A stretch of DNA of 64,000 nucleotides from Paenibacillus tepidiphilus (GCF_008635795.1 NZ_VWRQ01000009.1:62001-126000), one strand, 5' to 3'; counted from the first letter of the stretch, positions 16,755 through 25,817 are shown. The notes: generated by a model not told the origin, from the sequence alone. Numbers and translations are program-made.

Positions 16755-18053
16755 TTACAGATAAGGCATCGGATTTACAGTAACACCGTCTACCCGCACT
16801 TCGAAATGCAAATGCGGTCCGGTCGAACGGCCGGTTGAACCCGACTCTGCAATGACTTGTCCACGATCTACCTTGTCGCCGGCTGAAACTCTCAGGCCGC
16901 CTTCACGGATATGTCCGTACAGCGTCCACACACCGCCGCCATGGTCAATAATGACGCAGTACCCGTAGCCGCTCCACCATTCCGCCACCAGCACCGTGCC
17001 GGAATCAGCAGCGTGAATCGAGGTTCCCTGCGGCACTGCAAAGTCTACACCCGTATGCATCTTGCCGATTTCACCGGTCACCGGATGCGTACGTTTGCCG
17101 TAACCCGAGGAAATTCTCGCCTGTCCTACCGGCAGCAGGAACGGGCCGTTTCCGCCCATATACGAGGAAGATACCGAAGCGGTGCCGCTGCTTGCCGCAG
17201 CTGCTTTCTTCGCGGCTGCAGCAGCGGCTGCGGCTCTGCGGGCAGCTTCAGCCTTGGCAGCGGCTGCCTTGCGCGCCGCTTCCTCCGCCTTCAGCTTATC
17301 CTTCTGCTTCTCAAGTGCAGAGCGTTCGCTGGCCAGCTGCACCAGCTTGGCCTCCTGCTCCTCGCTGATTTCGCCGTTCTCCTGAATTTCATCATCATAA
17401 TAAGCGATGAGCTCCTGCTTCTCGGCTTCCTTCTCCTTCAGCAGGCTGCGCTGGCCTTCAAGCTCCGTATACAGCTGCTTGGCCTGGGCATATTGCCCCT
17501 CAAGCTCCTGCTTCTTCTCGATAACAATCTGCTTGTCCTGCTTATGCTGCACAAGCAGGTCCTGGTCCTGATCCACAATCATCTTGAGCGAATCGGCCCG
17601 GTCCAGGAAATCGGTAAAGCTCTTGGAGGACAGCAGTACATCCAGATAGGAGACTGCCCCGTCCGTATACATTAAGCGGACACGGGATTCCAGCAGCTTG
17701 CTGCGCGCCTCGACGCGCTCTTCGGCTTCGTCCAGCTCGGTGGCCGTCGCGGTCAGCGACTGCTCCGTGCTGGCGATTTTGGCGGAAGTCGTATCCATCT
17801 TGCCCTTCACTTCAGCAATTTGCGACAACACATATTCCAGGTTGAGAGTAGTCTTGTTCTTATAGTGCTGGGCCTCCTGCGTCTTTGCAGCCGCCTTCTC
17901 CTGAGCAGCCTTGGCCGCCTGCACTTCCTGCTGCAGCTTCTTCAACTGCTGGTCGATTTCCGCTACACTTGTCTTTTTGGCATATCCGTCAGAGGGTCCC
18001 CATAAAGTGACAGCCAGCAATGCAACAGCCAATCCGGCAGCAATCTTCTTCAA
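16755..18053 (-). CDS. Secreted M23 (LytM/EnvC-type) peptidase with coiled coil
   Basis: This is a cell-wall endopeptidase or activator, 432 residues. A signal peptide ends near GYAKKT (about 24). Residues 30-250 form long coiled coils, followed by an alanine-rich linker (about 262-290). The C-terminal M23 domain has the zinc motifs HTGVDF (about 345) and HLHFEV (about 418) plus IIDHGGG and LYGH. Both zinc motifs are intact, so catalytic activity is expected, unlike E. coli EnvC. It sits 55 bases after ftsX in the same direction, and FtsEX complexes in Firmicutes control such coiled-coil hydrolases or their activators. It is probably the FtsEX output in this organism. This role is inferred from context. 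Confidence 0.9.
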   Translation of the reverse strand: MKKIAAGLAVALLAVTLWGPSDGYAKKTSVAEIDQQLKKLQQEVQAAKAAQEKAAAKTQEAQHYKNKTTLNLEYVLSQIAEVKGKMDTTSAKIASTEQSLTATATELDEAEERVEARSKLLESRVRLMYTDGAVSYLDVLLSSKSFTDFLDRADSLKMIVDQDQDLLVQHKQDKQIVIEKKQELEGQYAQAKQLYTELEGQRSLLKEKEAEKQELIAYYDDEIQENGEISEEQEAKLVQLASERSALEKQKDKLKAEEAARKAAAAKAEAARRAAAAAAAAKKAAAASSGTASVSSSYMGGNGPFLLPVGQARISSGYGKRTHPVTGEIGKMHTGVDFAVPQGTSIHAADSGTVLVAEWWSGYGYCVIIDHGGGVWTLYGHIREGGLRVSAGDKVDRGQVIAESGSTGRSTGPHLHFEVRVDGVTVNPMPYL

Positions 18054-18108
18054 CTCGCACTCCCCATCCTTTGTTCCAAATGTATATATGAATTCGCCAT
18101 AATGTCTC

Positions 18109-19023
18109 TTAAACCTTCAAAAACTTGCGAATCGACACCGTACTTCCCCAAATGCCGATCAAAACGCCGAGTCCTACCAGCAGTCCGCACAGATACAGCC
18201 AAATATCGGCAAAAGGCACCAGTGAGAGACCCAGCATCGGGTCACCCTGAACGGAATTGGTCAGTGCCGTATAGCCCAGATACAGAACACCCGAGGTGAC
18301 GAGAGATCCGATCAGACCGATCAGCGCCCCCTCGACAAAAAACGGCCAGCGGATAAAGTAATTCGTCGCTCCCACCAGCTTCATAATGCCGATTTCCTTG
18401 CGGCGGGCGAGAATCGTTACCCGGATCGTATTGGAAATGAGGAACATCGAAATCAAGGCCAAGCCGGCTACAAAAATAAGACCGATATTGCGCACTGCAC
18501 GTGTTATTTTGAACAGGGTCTCCACGGAGCCCTTGCCATAATTCACTTTGAAAATCGGCTGCTCGGGGTGCTTCTCGTTAAGTGCTTCGATCTTCTCGGA
18601 CACAAACGGCACCGTCGTCGGCTGTATAACCTCCACCAGCAGCTTGTCCGGCAGCGGATTATTGTCTACATCGAAGCCGTCCAGCAGCTCGGCCGCATCC
18701 GGCCCCATATCCTCGCGGAATTCCTTAAGTCCCTGCTCTTTGGAGATGAATTCGATCTTGCTGACCTCCGGCATAGCGCCGATTTCATTCTGAACGGTGT
18801 CGATCATGCTCTGATCAATGTTCAGTGCCAAATGCACGTTGATCTGCACCTGGCTGTCGGCTTTGTCGGCGACAGCATTCACATTCAGCACGAGTAAAAT
18901 AAATACACCCAGCACAAACAGCGAGACCACGATAGAGGTGACCGACGCCACCGACATCCATCCGTTGCGGAATACGTTCTTGAAGCCTTCCCGCACATGC
19001 CGCAAGAAGGTTCTAAAATTCAT
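18109..19023 (-). CDS. ftsX: Cell division ABC transporter permease FtsX
   Basis: This is a membrane subunit of the FtsEX complex, about 304 residues. There is one N-terminal membrane segment (SVASVTSIVVSLFVLGVFIL), an extracellular domain of about 110 residues, then three membrane segments in the FtsX/MacB fold (SMFLISNTIRVTILARRKEIG is the coupling region). I use ATG 19023 (MNFRTFLRHVREG), which has GAGAGGGG upstream. It overlaps the end of ftsE by 11 bases, giving translational coupling. It does not transport a substrate. It is thought to transmit FtsE ATP cycles to wall hydrolases outside the cell, here probably the M23 protein that follows. Confidence 0.95.
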   Translation of the reverse strand: MNFRTFLRHVREGFKNVFRNGWMSVASVTSIVVSLFVLGVFILLVLNVNAVADKADSQVQINVHLALNIDQSMIDTVQNEIGAMPEVSKIEFISKEQGLKEFREDMGPDAAELLDGFDVDNNPLPDKLLVEVIQPTTVPFVSEKIEALNEKHPEQPIFKVNYGKGSVETLFKITRAVRNIGLIFVAGLALISMFLISNTIRVTILARRKEIGIMKLVGATNYFIRWPFFVEGALIGLIGSLVTSGVLYLGYTALTNSVQGDPMLGLSLVPFADIWLYLCGLLVGLGVLIGIWGSTVSIRKFLKV

Positions 19024-19699
19024 AGCCGTATTCCCCTCTCTGCTGGTCCCGGACGATCTGTCCGCTCTCAATCGCCAGCACCCGCTTGCGCATCTTGTTC
19101 ACGATATCGCGGTTGTGCGTCGCCATAACAATGGTCGTCCCGCGAAAATTAATCTCATCCAGAAGCTGCATGATCCCCCATGACGTCTCGGGGTCCAGAT
19201 TGCCGGTAGGCTCGTCCGCCACAATGACCGACGGATTGTTGACGATGGCCCGCGCAATCGCAATCCGCTGCTGCTCACCGCCTGAGAGCTGTGAGGGCTC
19301 ACGGTTCGCTTTGGCCCGCAGTCCGACGAGATCGAGCACCTCGTTGACGCGTTTCTTGATAATCTTCTTCGGCGCCTCAATAACTTCCATGGCAAAAGCC
19401 ACATTCTCATAGGCGGTCATCTTGGGCAGCAGCCGGAAATCCTGGAATACCACACCGATGTTGCGGCGGACATACGGGATCTTGCGCGGCTTCAGCTTGC
19501 CTATGTTAAAGCCGCCCACGGAAATTTGCCCTTTGGTCGGCGTCTCTTCTCTATAAATCAGCTTCATGAACGTGGATTTCCCCGCACCCGAAGGCCCGAC
19601 GACATACACGAACTCGTTGCTGTCAATCTTGACGGATACCCCTTGGAGCGCATTGGTTCCGTTGGGATAGGTCTTCCATACATCCTGCATTTCTATCAT
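19013..19699 (-). CDS. ftsE: Cell division ATP-binding protein FtsE
   Basis: This is the ATPase of FtsEX, 228 residues from ATG 19699, the exact usual length. Walker A is GPSGAGKSTFMKLI (about 36-49), the Q-loop is GVVFQDFRLLP, the signature is LSGGEQQRIAIARA, Walker B is VIVADEPTGNLD and the H-loop is MATHN. An upstream extension of the frame to 19783 has no better ribosome-binding site, whereas GGGAAG lies before 19699. It is the first gene of the ftsE-ftsX-M23 run. A TACAAT element at about 19800-19805 on the minus strand could be its -10, but the -35 is unclear. Confidence 0.95.
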   Translation of the reverse strand: MIEMQDVWKTYPNGTNALQGVSVKIDSNEFVYVVGPSGAGKSTFMKLIYREETPTKGQISVGGFNIGKLKPRKIPYVRRNIGVVFQDFRLLPKMTAYENVAFAMEVIEAPKKIIKKRVNEVLDLVGLRAKANREPSQLSGGEQQRIAIARAIVNNPSVIVADEPTGNLDPETSWGIMQLLDEINFRGTTIVMATHNRDIVNKMRKRVLAIESGQIVRDQQRGEYGYEF

Positions 19700-19980
19700 G
19701 AACTCTATCACTTCCCGGTTGTGACTTGTACGCATAAAGGCCGCAATGGAGCCGGCGGAATGCGGTCCTTCCATAAAATGCATAAACCGCAGACGTATCT
19801 ATTGTAACAAATTCGTAACCGCTTGAGTACCCGAAAGTTTTACCGATTCTTAACATATACATGGATATTAGGACACTGCTACTCCATTATATCGGGCTGC
19901 GGCTGTTGTTTCATAAGCGTTTCAGCCCATACGGCACTTGCCCGGAGCAAAAAATTCACCCCTCTAAAGGAGAATCACTC

Positions 19981-21408
19981 ATGACCAAAATTCACGCCGC
20001 CCTCATTGCCATCATCAGCCTGATTCTGACCGGCTCACTTGTCTATGGCGGGCTGTACTTATATGGCCATTCGCCGGCTTTGCCCAAAGGGACGGCTCTG
20101 GCCGGATGGGAGATCGGCGGGTTACATGCGGAAGAGGCAGCGGAGGGGACGCGCGCCCGATTGGCGGCGCTCGCGTCAATTCCCCTGGTACTGACGGCAC
20201 AGAACGGGGCAGAGATGAAGCTGACGCTGAAAAAGGCGGGAATCGCCTACGAAGCGGAAGACTTCCTGCGCAGCCTGGGCGCATTGACCTCCGGTGAGCT
20301 GCTGGACCGTGTGCGCACCCGCCGCAGCTTCCCCCGCCGCTGGGAGCTCGGTATCCATCTGGAGCTGTCGGAGCTGAAGAAGCGCCTGAGTGCTGATTGG
20401 GAACAGAAAAGCTTCGGTTCCCCCGTCAACGCCACCCGGCAGATCACAGCAGATGATCGTGTAGTCTATACGGAAGAAACGACCTCGTTCGCAGTGGATT
20501 GGCCTGCGCTCGAACAAGCTCTTCGCGCCGCTGTGCCCACCCGGTTCAAAGATCCGGCAGAACTGCAGGCTCTGGTGATCCGGCTGGAGATTCCGCTGAC
20601 GGTCAAAGATCCCCCGGTTACACTGAAGCTGCTCAAGGAGCAGGGGGTCGAGCGGCGGATCGCCCAATTCAGCACCTCGCTCGGTGTCAGCGGTCCCGGC
20701 CGCTCCTACAACGTGGAAGCGGCCGCCAAAGCGGTCAACGGTACCGTGCTGCCCCCGGGAGCCGTCTTCGATTACGGTAAAGCGATTGAGAAGGCGCAGG
20801 CAGAGTACGGCTTCCGCGAAGCGCCGGTCATTGTCAACGGAAAGCTGCAGCCGGGAACGGGCGGCGGCATCTGCCAGGTGTCCAGTACCCTTTACAATGC
20901 CGCCCTGCATGCGGGTCTGGAGATCGTCGAGCGGCGCAATCATTCCCTGCCGGTCAACTATCTGCCCAAGGGGCGGGACGCCACCTTTGCCCAGGGCTAC
21001 ATCAATTTCCGCTTCCGCAACAATACCGGCAAGTATCTGATTATCAAGACTGCGGTGCAGGGCCGCAGCCTGACGGTCAAGCTGTTCGGCACCTTTCCGC
21101 GCAATGTCACCTATAGCGTGGAGTCGCGGACGGTAGAGGTGCTGCCGCCGACCGACAAATATGTCAGCGATCCTTCGCTGCCCAAAGGCGGGACGCGTGT
21201 CCTGCAAGCCGGCAAAACCGGCTATATCGTCGAGACCTATATTACCAAATTCGTCGACGGCAAAGCTGTGGAGAAGAAGCAGCTTTCGCGCGATGTCTAC
21301 CATGCCCAGAAACGGGTCATCGCCATCAACCGCGGCGGCATGAGCCGAACGGCGCAGCCGGAGCCCCCCAAGAAGCCGCTGGTCGAGGATGGCGTGAAGG
21401 ACAGTTGA
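19981..21408 (+). CDS. VanW family protein with G5 domain
   Basis: This is an exported protein of 475 residues. An N-terminal membrane segment (ALIAIISLILTGSLVYGGLY, about 6-25) precedes a putative peptidoglycan-binding PGB4-like region (about 40-230). The VanW domain (about 250-380) shows PGAVFDYGKAIEKAQ and PGTGGGICQVSSTLYNAAL. A G5-like domain (about 390-460) follows, and the tail is Pro/Lys-rich. I start at ATG 19981, which has AAAGGAG eight bases upstream; the frame is open from 19861 without such a site. VanW proteins are found beside glycopeptide-resistance genes and widely in spore formers, but their biochemical role is not established. It is divergent from ftsE. Confidence 0.85.
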   Translation: MTKIHAALIAIISLILTGSLVYGGLYLYGHSPALPKGTALAGWEIGGLHAEEAAEGTRARLAALASIPLVLTAQNGAEMKLTLKKAGIAYEAEDFLRSLGALTSGELLDRVRTRRSFPRRWELGIHLELSELKKRLSADWEQKSFGSPVNATRQITADDRVVYTEETTSFAVDWPALEQALRAAVPTRFKDPAELQALVIRLEIPLTVKDPPVTLKLLKEQGVERRIAQFSTSLGVSGPGRSYNVEAAAKAVNGTVLPPGAVFDYGKAIEKAQAEYGFREAPVIVNGKLQPGTGGGICQVSSTLYNAALHAGLEIVERRNHSLPVNYLPKGRDATFAQGYINFRFRNNTGKYLIIKTAVQGRSLTVKLFGTFPRNVTYSVESRTVEVLPPTDKYVSDPSLPKGGTRVLQAGKTGYIVETYITKFVDGKAVEKKQLSRDVYHAQKRVIAINRGGMSRTAQPEPPKKPLVEDGVKDS

Positions 21409-21430
21409 CCTTGGAAGTACGCGGAAATAA

Positions 21431-21475
21431 ACAAACGGCTGCCCACCTGTTATGACAGGAGGAGCAGCCGTTTGT
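21431..21475 (+). terminator. Intrinsic terminator of the VanW gene
   Basis: A 12-bp stem pairs 21431-21442 (ACAAACGGCTGC) with 21464-21475. An inner CCTGT/ACAGG pairing extends the structure. The following T tract (TGTTCGTTGTTCG) is poor. Confidence 0.7.
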
Positions 21476-21616
21476 TGTTCGTTGTTCGCAGATAGTGAAT
21501 AGTATGGCAGTTCATCCGCATAATTGATTTTACATACCGCTGATCTATGCAGCCATTGCCGTTAACGGTACTACTGTACACTGGAGGGACACCTAATACA
21601 GAGAGGATGACCGATT

Positions 21617-22018
21617 ATGAGTACCGTAACTGTAAGTCCACTCTCCGCGTTTCTCCGCAGCGCTCCCGCCGTTAATGCTTCCCAGACCTGCCGTGAAGCC
21701 CTGCGCGTCATGTTCCAGCATCCGGAATCGAAATGCATCGTCGTCTGCAGTGGCGGACAGGAGCCGGCGGGATTGCTGATGAGCGAGCGCTTTTTCCTGA
21801 AGGCCACCGGACGGATGGGCAGCGATATGATCTACCGGGAGCCGGTAGCGAAGCTGATGAACCGCCAGACGCTGACACTCGACCTCACCACCCCGCTTGA
21901 CGCCGCCAGAGCCGCAGCAAACGGCCGCCCCGAAGCGATGAGAAACGACAGCATCATTATTACGGACCAAGGCAAGTATGCCGGTGTCGTATATCCCGCG
22001 GACCTTATCCCCGTCTAA
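21617..22018 (+). CDS. Small CBS-domain-like protein
   Basis: This is a soluble protein of 133 residues that resembles a pair of CBS motifs. Blocks such as TCREALRVMFQHPESKCIVV, GLLMSERFFLKATG and LMNRQTLTLDLTTPLD followed by SIIITDQGKYAGVVYPADL fit the CBS strand-helix-strand pattern. CBS pairs bind adenosyl nucleotides. No catalytic domain is attached, so it could be a stand-alone sensor. GAGAGGATG precedes the ATG at good spacing. Its 3' end overlaps the 3' end of the convergent iseA-like gene by 14 bases. The family call is moderate and the function unknown. Confidence 0.65.
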   Translation: MSTVTVSPLSAFLRSAPAVNASQTCREALRVMFQHPESKCIVVCSGGQEPAGLLMSERFFLKATGRMGSDMIYREPVAKLMNRQTLTLDLTTPLDAARAAANGRPEAMRNDSIIITDQGKYAGVVYPADLIPV

Positions 22019-22622
22019 AAAGCGTATCCGGCGACATGTCGATCCGCCAGTACCCTTCCACCTTCTTCAGCTTCACCTCAGCGGTTACCGTCTCTCCTTG
22101 CACCCCTGCTACCGGGATGGTTAATTCAAATACTGCATTGGTCGCATTCTTCGAGACCATTCGGGCCGTAGCCTGATCATAATGCAGCGGAGTGCCCACA
22201 TTGGCATTAACCTGCGCCATCCGTCCTTTATACTCCAGGAACTGTGAGGATACATAGAAGGCCGCTGCATTGTGCGTGAACGCCCGCTTCACATAATTCA
22301 TCAGCTGTGTCTTCGTGCCCAGATTACTGATTAGAAAGCGGTACTCCGTCCCGTTGTACGTTACAAGCTCAGGAGCATACACATTGCCGCCCTGGCTGGT
22401 GTAAGTGTAAATCTTCTCGGCATGAACCACCAGCGGGATAATGCTCTTCACCGTTAAATTGTTAATCGTAGCCGGACCTTCCTTGCCTGTCGGTGCGGCT
22501 ACAGCCGCGACTGTCTTTACGCCATCTACAGCGCCCGCAGACGCTGCCACCGCACTACCCGAAGCGCCTGCCAATCCCAGTGACAACGCCAATACTCCGC
22601 TCAGCCATTTCTGCTTGTTCAT
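22005..22622 (-). CDS. iseA: Secreted IseA-like (YoeB) DL-endopeptidase inhibitor family protein
   Basis: This is an exported protein of 205 residues. A signal peptide (KWLSGVLALSLGLAGASGSA, then AVAASA) ends near residue 30. The mature part has features I associate with IseA: a YTYTSQGGNV region, YRFLISNLGTKTQLMNYVKR, AAFYVSSQFLEYKGRMAQVN and a C-terminal YWRIDM. IseA of Bacillus binds and inhibits NlpC/P60 DL-endopeptidases such as LytE and LytF outside the cell. I start at ATG 22622 (GGGAGG nine bases upstream); the frame extends to 22691 without support. Its terminus overlaps the convergent CBS-like gene. Confidence is moderate since the match is from memory of the family pattern. Confidence 0.65.
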   Translation of the reverse strand: MNKQKWLSGVLALSLGLAGASGSAVAASAGAVDGVKTVAAVAAPTGKEGPATINNLTVKSIIPLVVHAEKIYTYTSQGGNVYAPELVTYNGTEYRFLISNLGTKTQLMNYVKRAFTHNAAAFYVSSQFLEYKGRMAQVNANVGTPLHYDQATARMVSKNATNAVFELTIPVAGVQGETVTAEVKLKKVEGYWRIDMSPDTLFRRG

Positions 22623-22724
22623 TTTCCATTCCTCCCAGTAGTGTAGTCCATCAGAGTCCATTGCAAATACCTGAATTTCCGCAATTAGCACGATATAACT
22701 TACGATAGGCTGTAAGCAAAAATA

Positions 22725-22814
22725 CCCACTCCCGCCGGGGTGAGAAACGGGTTCGGCGGGGTGGGCTGCTGAAAATTATGTATGAAAGCAAAAATCCGCC
22801 TGGAAAGGCGGATT
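22725..22814 (-). terminator. Two tandem terminator hairpins after the pilus operon
   Basis: On the minus strand the first hairpin pairs AATCCGCC (22807-22814) with GGCGGATT (22793-22800), followed by TTTGC. The second, a GC-rich stem between about 22754-22765 and 22725-22736, is followed by TATTTTTGC. They separate pilO from the iseA-like gene. Confidence 0.8.
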
Positions 22815-22824
22815 AAGGGCATCA

Positions 22825-23472
22825 TTATGGCTGATCTTGATTAAACGCGGTCACTTGCTCTTCTGTTTCTTCAGACGCAGGTGCATCTTCAAAATAAGCG
22901 GTGAAGGTGACGTTTGCGGTAATGATGTTTGAACTTTCCTGGGCATTATCATTGTTGGACGACCGCTGGAACGAATACGTATCGACATTGACAATACGCG
23001 GCATGGTCTGAAGCGCCAGCAACCAACTTATAATTCCGGGGTAGTCCCCCTCCACTACCGCCGTCATGTTGAGCTGTTTCACTGTCGGGTAAAATGCCGT
23101 ACTGGAGCCTGTCATCTCTTGAATCGGATTCGTATCTCCTACACTGAAGCTGATATCCTTCAATCTCGTACCGGTAGCGGACCCGATTGCCCGCAGATCC
23201 AGAATCAACTGTTCGCTGTTGTCCCCTTTCGGCAATTGGGCGAGTAATTCAGCCTGTTCGGCTTGCTGGGAGCTGTCATTCATCTTCTCATCGATCTTTT
23301 TCTCAAGTAACTCATTCTGTTCGTTCAATTGGCTAAGCTGCACTTCCTGTTCCTTGATCTCCTGACTAGCAGGCTGCACCCCCAGCATGAAGAACGCGAA
23401 TAGCAGCAGGAAGAGGATTAGCAAGCCCAGCACAATGGGCGACCGGTATTTATTCAGTTGTTCCACTGCCAT
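22825..23472 (-). CDS. pilO: Type IV pilus inner-membrane assembly protein PilO
   Basis: This is a bitopic membrane protein of 215 residues. One hydrophobic helix near the N-terminus (VLGLLILFLLLFAFFMLGV, about 15-34) is followed by a coiled coil (about 40-75) and a small periplasm-side domain with the PilO pattern of strands. ATG 23472 has AGGAG six bases upstream and lies inside the end of the pilMN gene (23-base overlap). PilO pairs with PilN and links the cytoplasmic PilM ring to the growing pilus. It is the last gene of the pilus operon. No pilP or pilQ follows, as expected without an outer membrane. Confidence 0.82.
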   Translation of the reverse strand: MAVEQLNKYRSPIVLGLLILFLLLFAFFMLGVQPASQEIKEQEVQLSQLNEQNELLEKKIDEKMNDSSQQAEQAELLAQLPKGDNSEQLILDLRAIGSATGTRLKDISFSVGDTNPIQEMTGSSTAFYPTVKQLNMTAVVEGDYPGIISWLLALQTMPRIVNVDTYSFQRSSNNDNAQESSNIITANVTFTAYFEDAPASEETEEQVTAFNQDQP

Positions 23473-25051
23473 CCCCCTCTCCTGTGGCACTTTGTCCGCC
23501 TGCTGCCGGCTTGATCAGACTTACATGGTACACGGCGGTATACGAACCATATGACGAAGCTGCGCCAGACTCCGCTGCCGTATCCCCTTCCGTCAGCTTC
23601 TGGATTTCCGCACTAACCGTGAAGGACATTTTGCGCAGATTTGCCAAATAAATCGAGGCATCCTCCATGCTGGGAACCCTTACGGTCAGATCAATAGAGG
23701 TGCGGTACGTATAGTTAACACTGCGCATGATACTGCCTTGCGGCAGGCCGTAAGCCAACTCAGTCATGACGGCTACGATATCCATTTTATAAGCCATAAT
23801 TTCATCTACTGCTGCTTTCCGGTTCAGCACACCGGAGGTTCCGTTCAGCTTGGCCAGTTCAGCCTGCAGCATCAGAGAGCGGTCCTGGGCACCTTGGAGC
23901 TGCTGTTCATTATCGGCGATCTGCCCTTTGTTAGACATATAAAAATATCCGGTTCCAAGCGCAACCAGCAAGAAAACTCCGGCAAGCCCGGCGGCAACGT
24001 AGGGAAAGAGAACAGCTTCCCGGTCTTCCTTGGGGAGGAGGTTAATCGTTAGAAAATTACTCCCCCGCAGTGCGGCACCGGCTGCTACCCGATAATCATT
24101 CAACTCGGGATCAGTAGCGCCGCCGTCAGCAGAATACTCCAGCCCGATTGTAGCTACCTCCAGCTCCGTTAAGGACTGATTTAATTCCTCAAACAGCTGG
24201 CGGCGGATCCGCTGGGGGCCCGCGATCAACACATTTTGGATTCTGGTGGTTCCGTCATGAAGGCTGTACTGATAGAAGTTGAGCATCCGTGAGATTTCTG
24301 CAGTGATCTCCACCATTTGGCCGGGCATAAGCAAATCGTCAGCAAATTCGGACGAAGCTGCCGCTTCCTGAGCGTAACCTCTATCCGGATGAAAGGCAGG
24401 CTGGGCTCCACTATTCATATCCCTTTGGTTAATTGTCCGGATGAATACCGGATTTCCGCTGCGGAACATATAAACGTCGAGTGTGGTCCGCTCAATATTA
24501 ATGAGCATGGTTTCCTCGAACTGGGCTTTCTGGCCAAGCGCGAGACTGCGGGCCAGAGCGGTCGCTGCAATTTCAACGCTGTTTACACGCAAGCCCGCAC
24601 CTTCCAGAATATCGATGTAATCCTGGATCGGCTTGCGGGGCGCAGCGAACACAAGCAAATGGCTGGTCTCTTCATCGACATCGATGGTGACATAGTCGTA
24701 GACGGGACTCTCAAAAGGCAGATGCAGCCCTGTCTCTACCTCCAGCTTCACGAGCTGCTCCACCTGCTTCGGGTTCGTGCTCGGAATACTCATTTTACGG
24801 ATGATGATCTGCGAAGGCGGAATGGACAAGGCGACCCGGCTGCCGCGCAGCTTCTCCTCTTTGACCCATTGCTTGACCCGTTCCAGAAGGGCTGCACTGT
24901 CGGCAACCTGATTCTCCACAATCATGCCTGGCGAAAGCGGAAGATACCGCTTCTTGCGGACCTCCCATGACTTTTTGTTCTTTAAGCTGATATAGCGGAT
25001 ACCTGTCTGCTCAATCGCAAGACCGGCCGCAGAATTCTGTAGTCCAAGCAT
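23450..25051 (-). CDS. pilMN: Fused type IV pilus assembly protein PilM-PilN
   Basis: This is one continuous frame of 533 residues carrying two proteins that are usually separate. Residues 1-335 are an actin-like PilM (GLAIEQTGIRYISLK at the start, VALSIPPSQIIIRKM, VLIAGPQRIRRQLFEEL). Residues about 345-520 are PilN: the cytoplasmic TINLLPKEDREA motif, a membrane helix (VAAGLAGVFLLVALGTGYFY), a coiled coil and a ferredoxin-like domain. The INLLP motif is the peptide that docks into PilM, so the fusion tethers docking peptide to receptor. I start at ATG 25051, with AGGAGG 12 bases upstream. No frameshift is needed in my reading. The gene lies 16 bases after pilD. Confidence 0.85.
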   Translation of the reverse strand: MLGLQNSAAGLAIEQTGIRYISLKNKKSWEVRKKRYLPLSPGMIVENQVADSAALLERVKQWVKEEKLRGSRVALSIPPSQIIIRKMSIPSTNPKQVEQLVKLEVETGLHLPFESPVYDYVTIDVDEETSHLLVFAAPRKPIQDYIDILEGAGLRVNSVEIAATALARSLALGQKAQFEETMLINIERTTLDVYMFRSGNPVFIRTINQRDMNSGAQPAFHPDRGYAQEAAASSEFADDLLMPGQMVEITAEISRMLNFYQYSLHDGTTRIQNVLIAGPQRIRRQLFEELNQSLTELEVATIGLEYSADGGATDPELNDYRVAAGAALRGSNFLTINLLPKEDREAVLFPYVAAGLAGVFLLVALGTGYFYMSNKGQIADNEQQLQGAQDRSLMLQAELAKLNGTSGVLNRKAAVDEIMAYKMDIVAVMTELAYGLPQGSIMRSVNYTYRTSIDLTVRVPSMEDASIYLANLRKMSFTVSAEIQKLTEGDTAAESGAASSYGSYTAVYHVSLIKPAAGGQSATGEGDGSGTTE

Positions 25052-25067
25052 ATGAGCGATAATCCTC

Positions 25068-25817
25068 CTAATGGATAAGCGAGAGATACCCGCCAATAAT
25101 CTGTGAGCCATAACCGTAGGCAAGCAGCGCTCCCACGGCCAGCCAAGGGCCGAACGGAACGGGTTGTCCGCGCTTCACGACACCCGTCAATTGCAGCATG
25201 CCGCCAACCAGCGTTCCCAGGAAACAGGCCGTGAAGAAAGCAAGCAGGACGCCAGGGAACCCTATAACCAGCCCCAGCAGCGTGAACAGCTTCAGATCGC
25301 CCATGCCCATCCCGCCGAACCAGGCGAAGGGCAGAATGATCCCGCCGCCAACAACCGCTCCAAGTACATACAGCCACAAGGAACCATCGGCATTCAGCAG
25401 GGTGAGCACAAGCAGGAGCGGTGCAAACAAGAGCAGCACCTTGTTCGGAATCAGCATGTATTTCAGATCCGCCACCGTCACAATCACGGCCAGGCTCGAC
25501 AAGACGATTGCCGTGATTCCCCGGACGGTGAGGCCGAACTCCAGGTAAGCCCACAGGAACAGCAGTCCGGTCGCCAGCTCACCGAGCGGATACAGCACGG
25601 ACACTTTAGCTCCGCAATGCCGGCACTTCCCCCGACTGGCCAGCCAACTGAACACCGGCACCAAATCCCGCGCCGTCAGGCGAGCTCCGCACCCGGTGCA
25701 GTGTGACGGCGGAGACATAAGCGATTCCCCCGCTGGCACCCGCAGCGCAACAACGTTATAAAAGGAGCCCAGCACTAGTCCGAGTAGTGTGATGTAAATG
25801 GCGATAATGATGGTCAT
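25068..25817 (-). CDS. pilD: Prepilin peptidase / N-methyltransferase (A24 family)
   Basis: This is a polytopic membrane aspartic protease of 249 residues. It cleaves type III leaders of prepilins and methylates the new N-terminus. The N-terminal methylase part has the two zinc cysteine pairs CTGCG and CRHCG (about 39-78). The peptidase aspartates are in TVADLKYMLIPNK (about 147) and GGMGMGDLKLFTLLG (GxGD, about 195). AAAGGA precedes the ATG. It lies after pilA, beyond a terminator, and leads into pilMN-pilO. It probably processes pilA and the three minor pilins of the window. A competence (ComC) role is also possible. Confidence 0.92.
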   Translation of the reverse strand: MTIIIAIYITLLGLVLGSFYNVVALRVPAGESLMSPPSHCTGCGARLTARDLVPVFSWLASRGKCRHCGAKVSVLYPLGELATGLLFLWAYLEFGLTVRGITAIVLSSLAVIVTVADLKYMLIPNKVLLLFAPLLLVLTLLNADGSLWLYVLGAVVGGGIILPFAWFGGMGMGDLKLFTLLGLVIGFPGVLLAFFTACFLGTLVGGMLQLTGVVKRGQPVPFGPWLAVGALLAYGYGSQIIGGYLSLIH

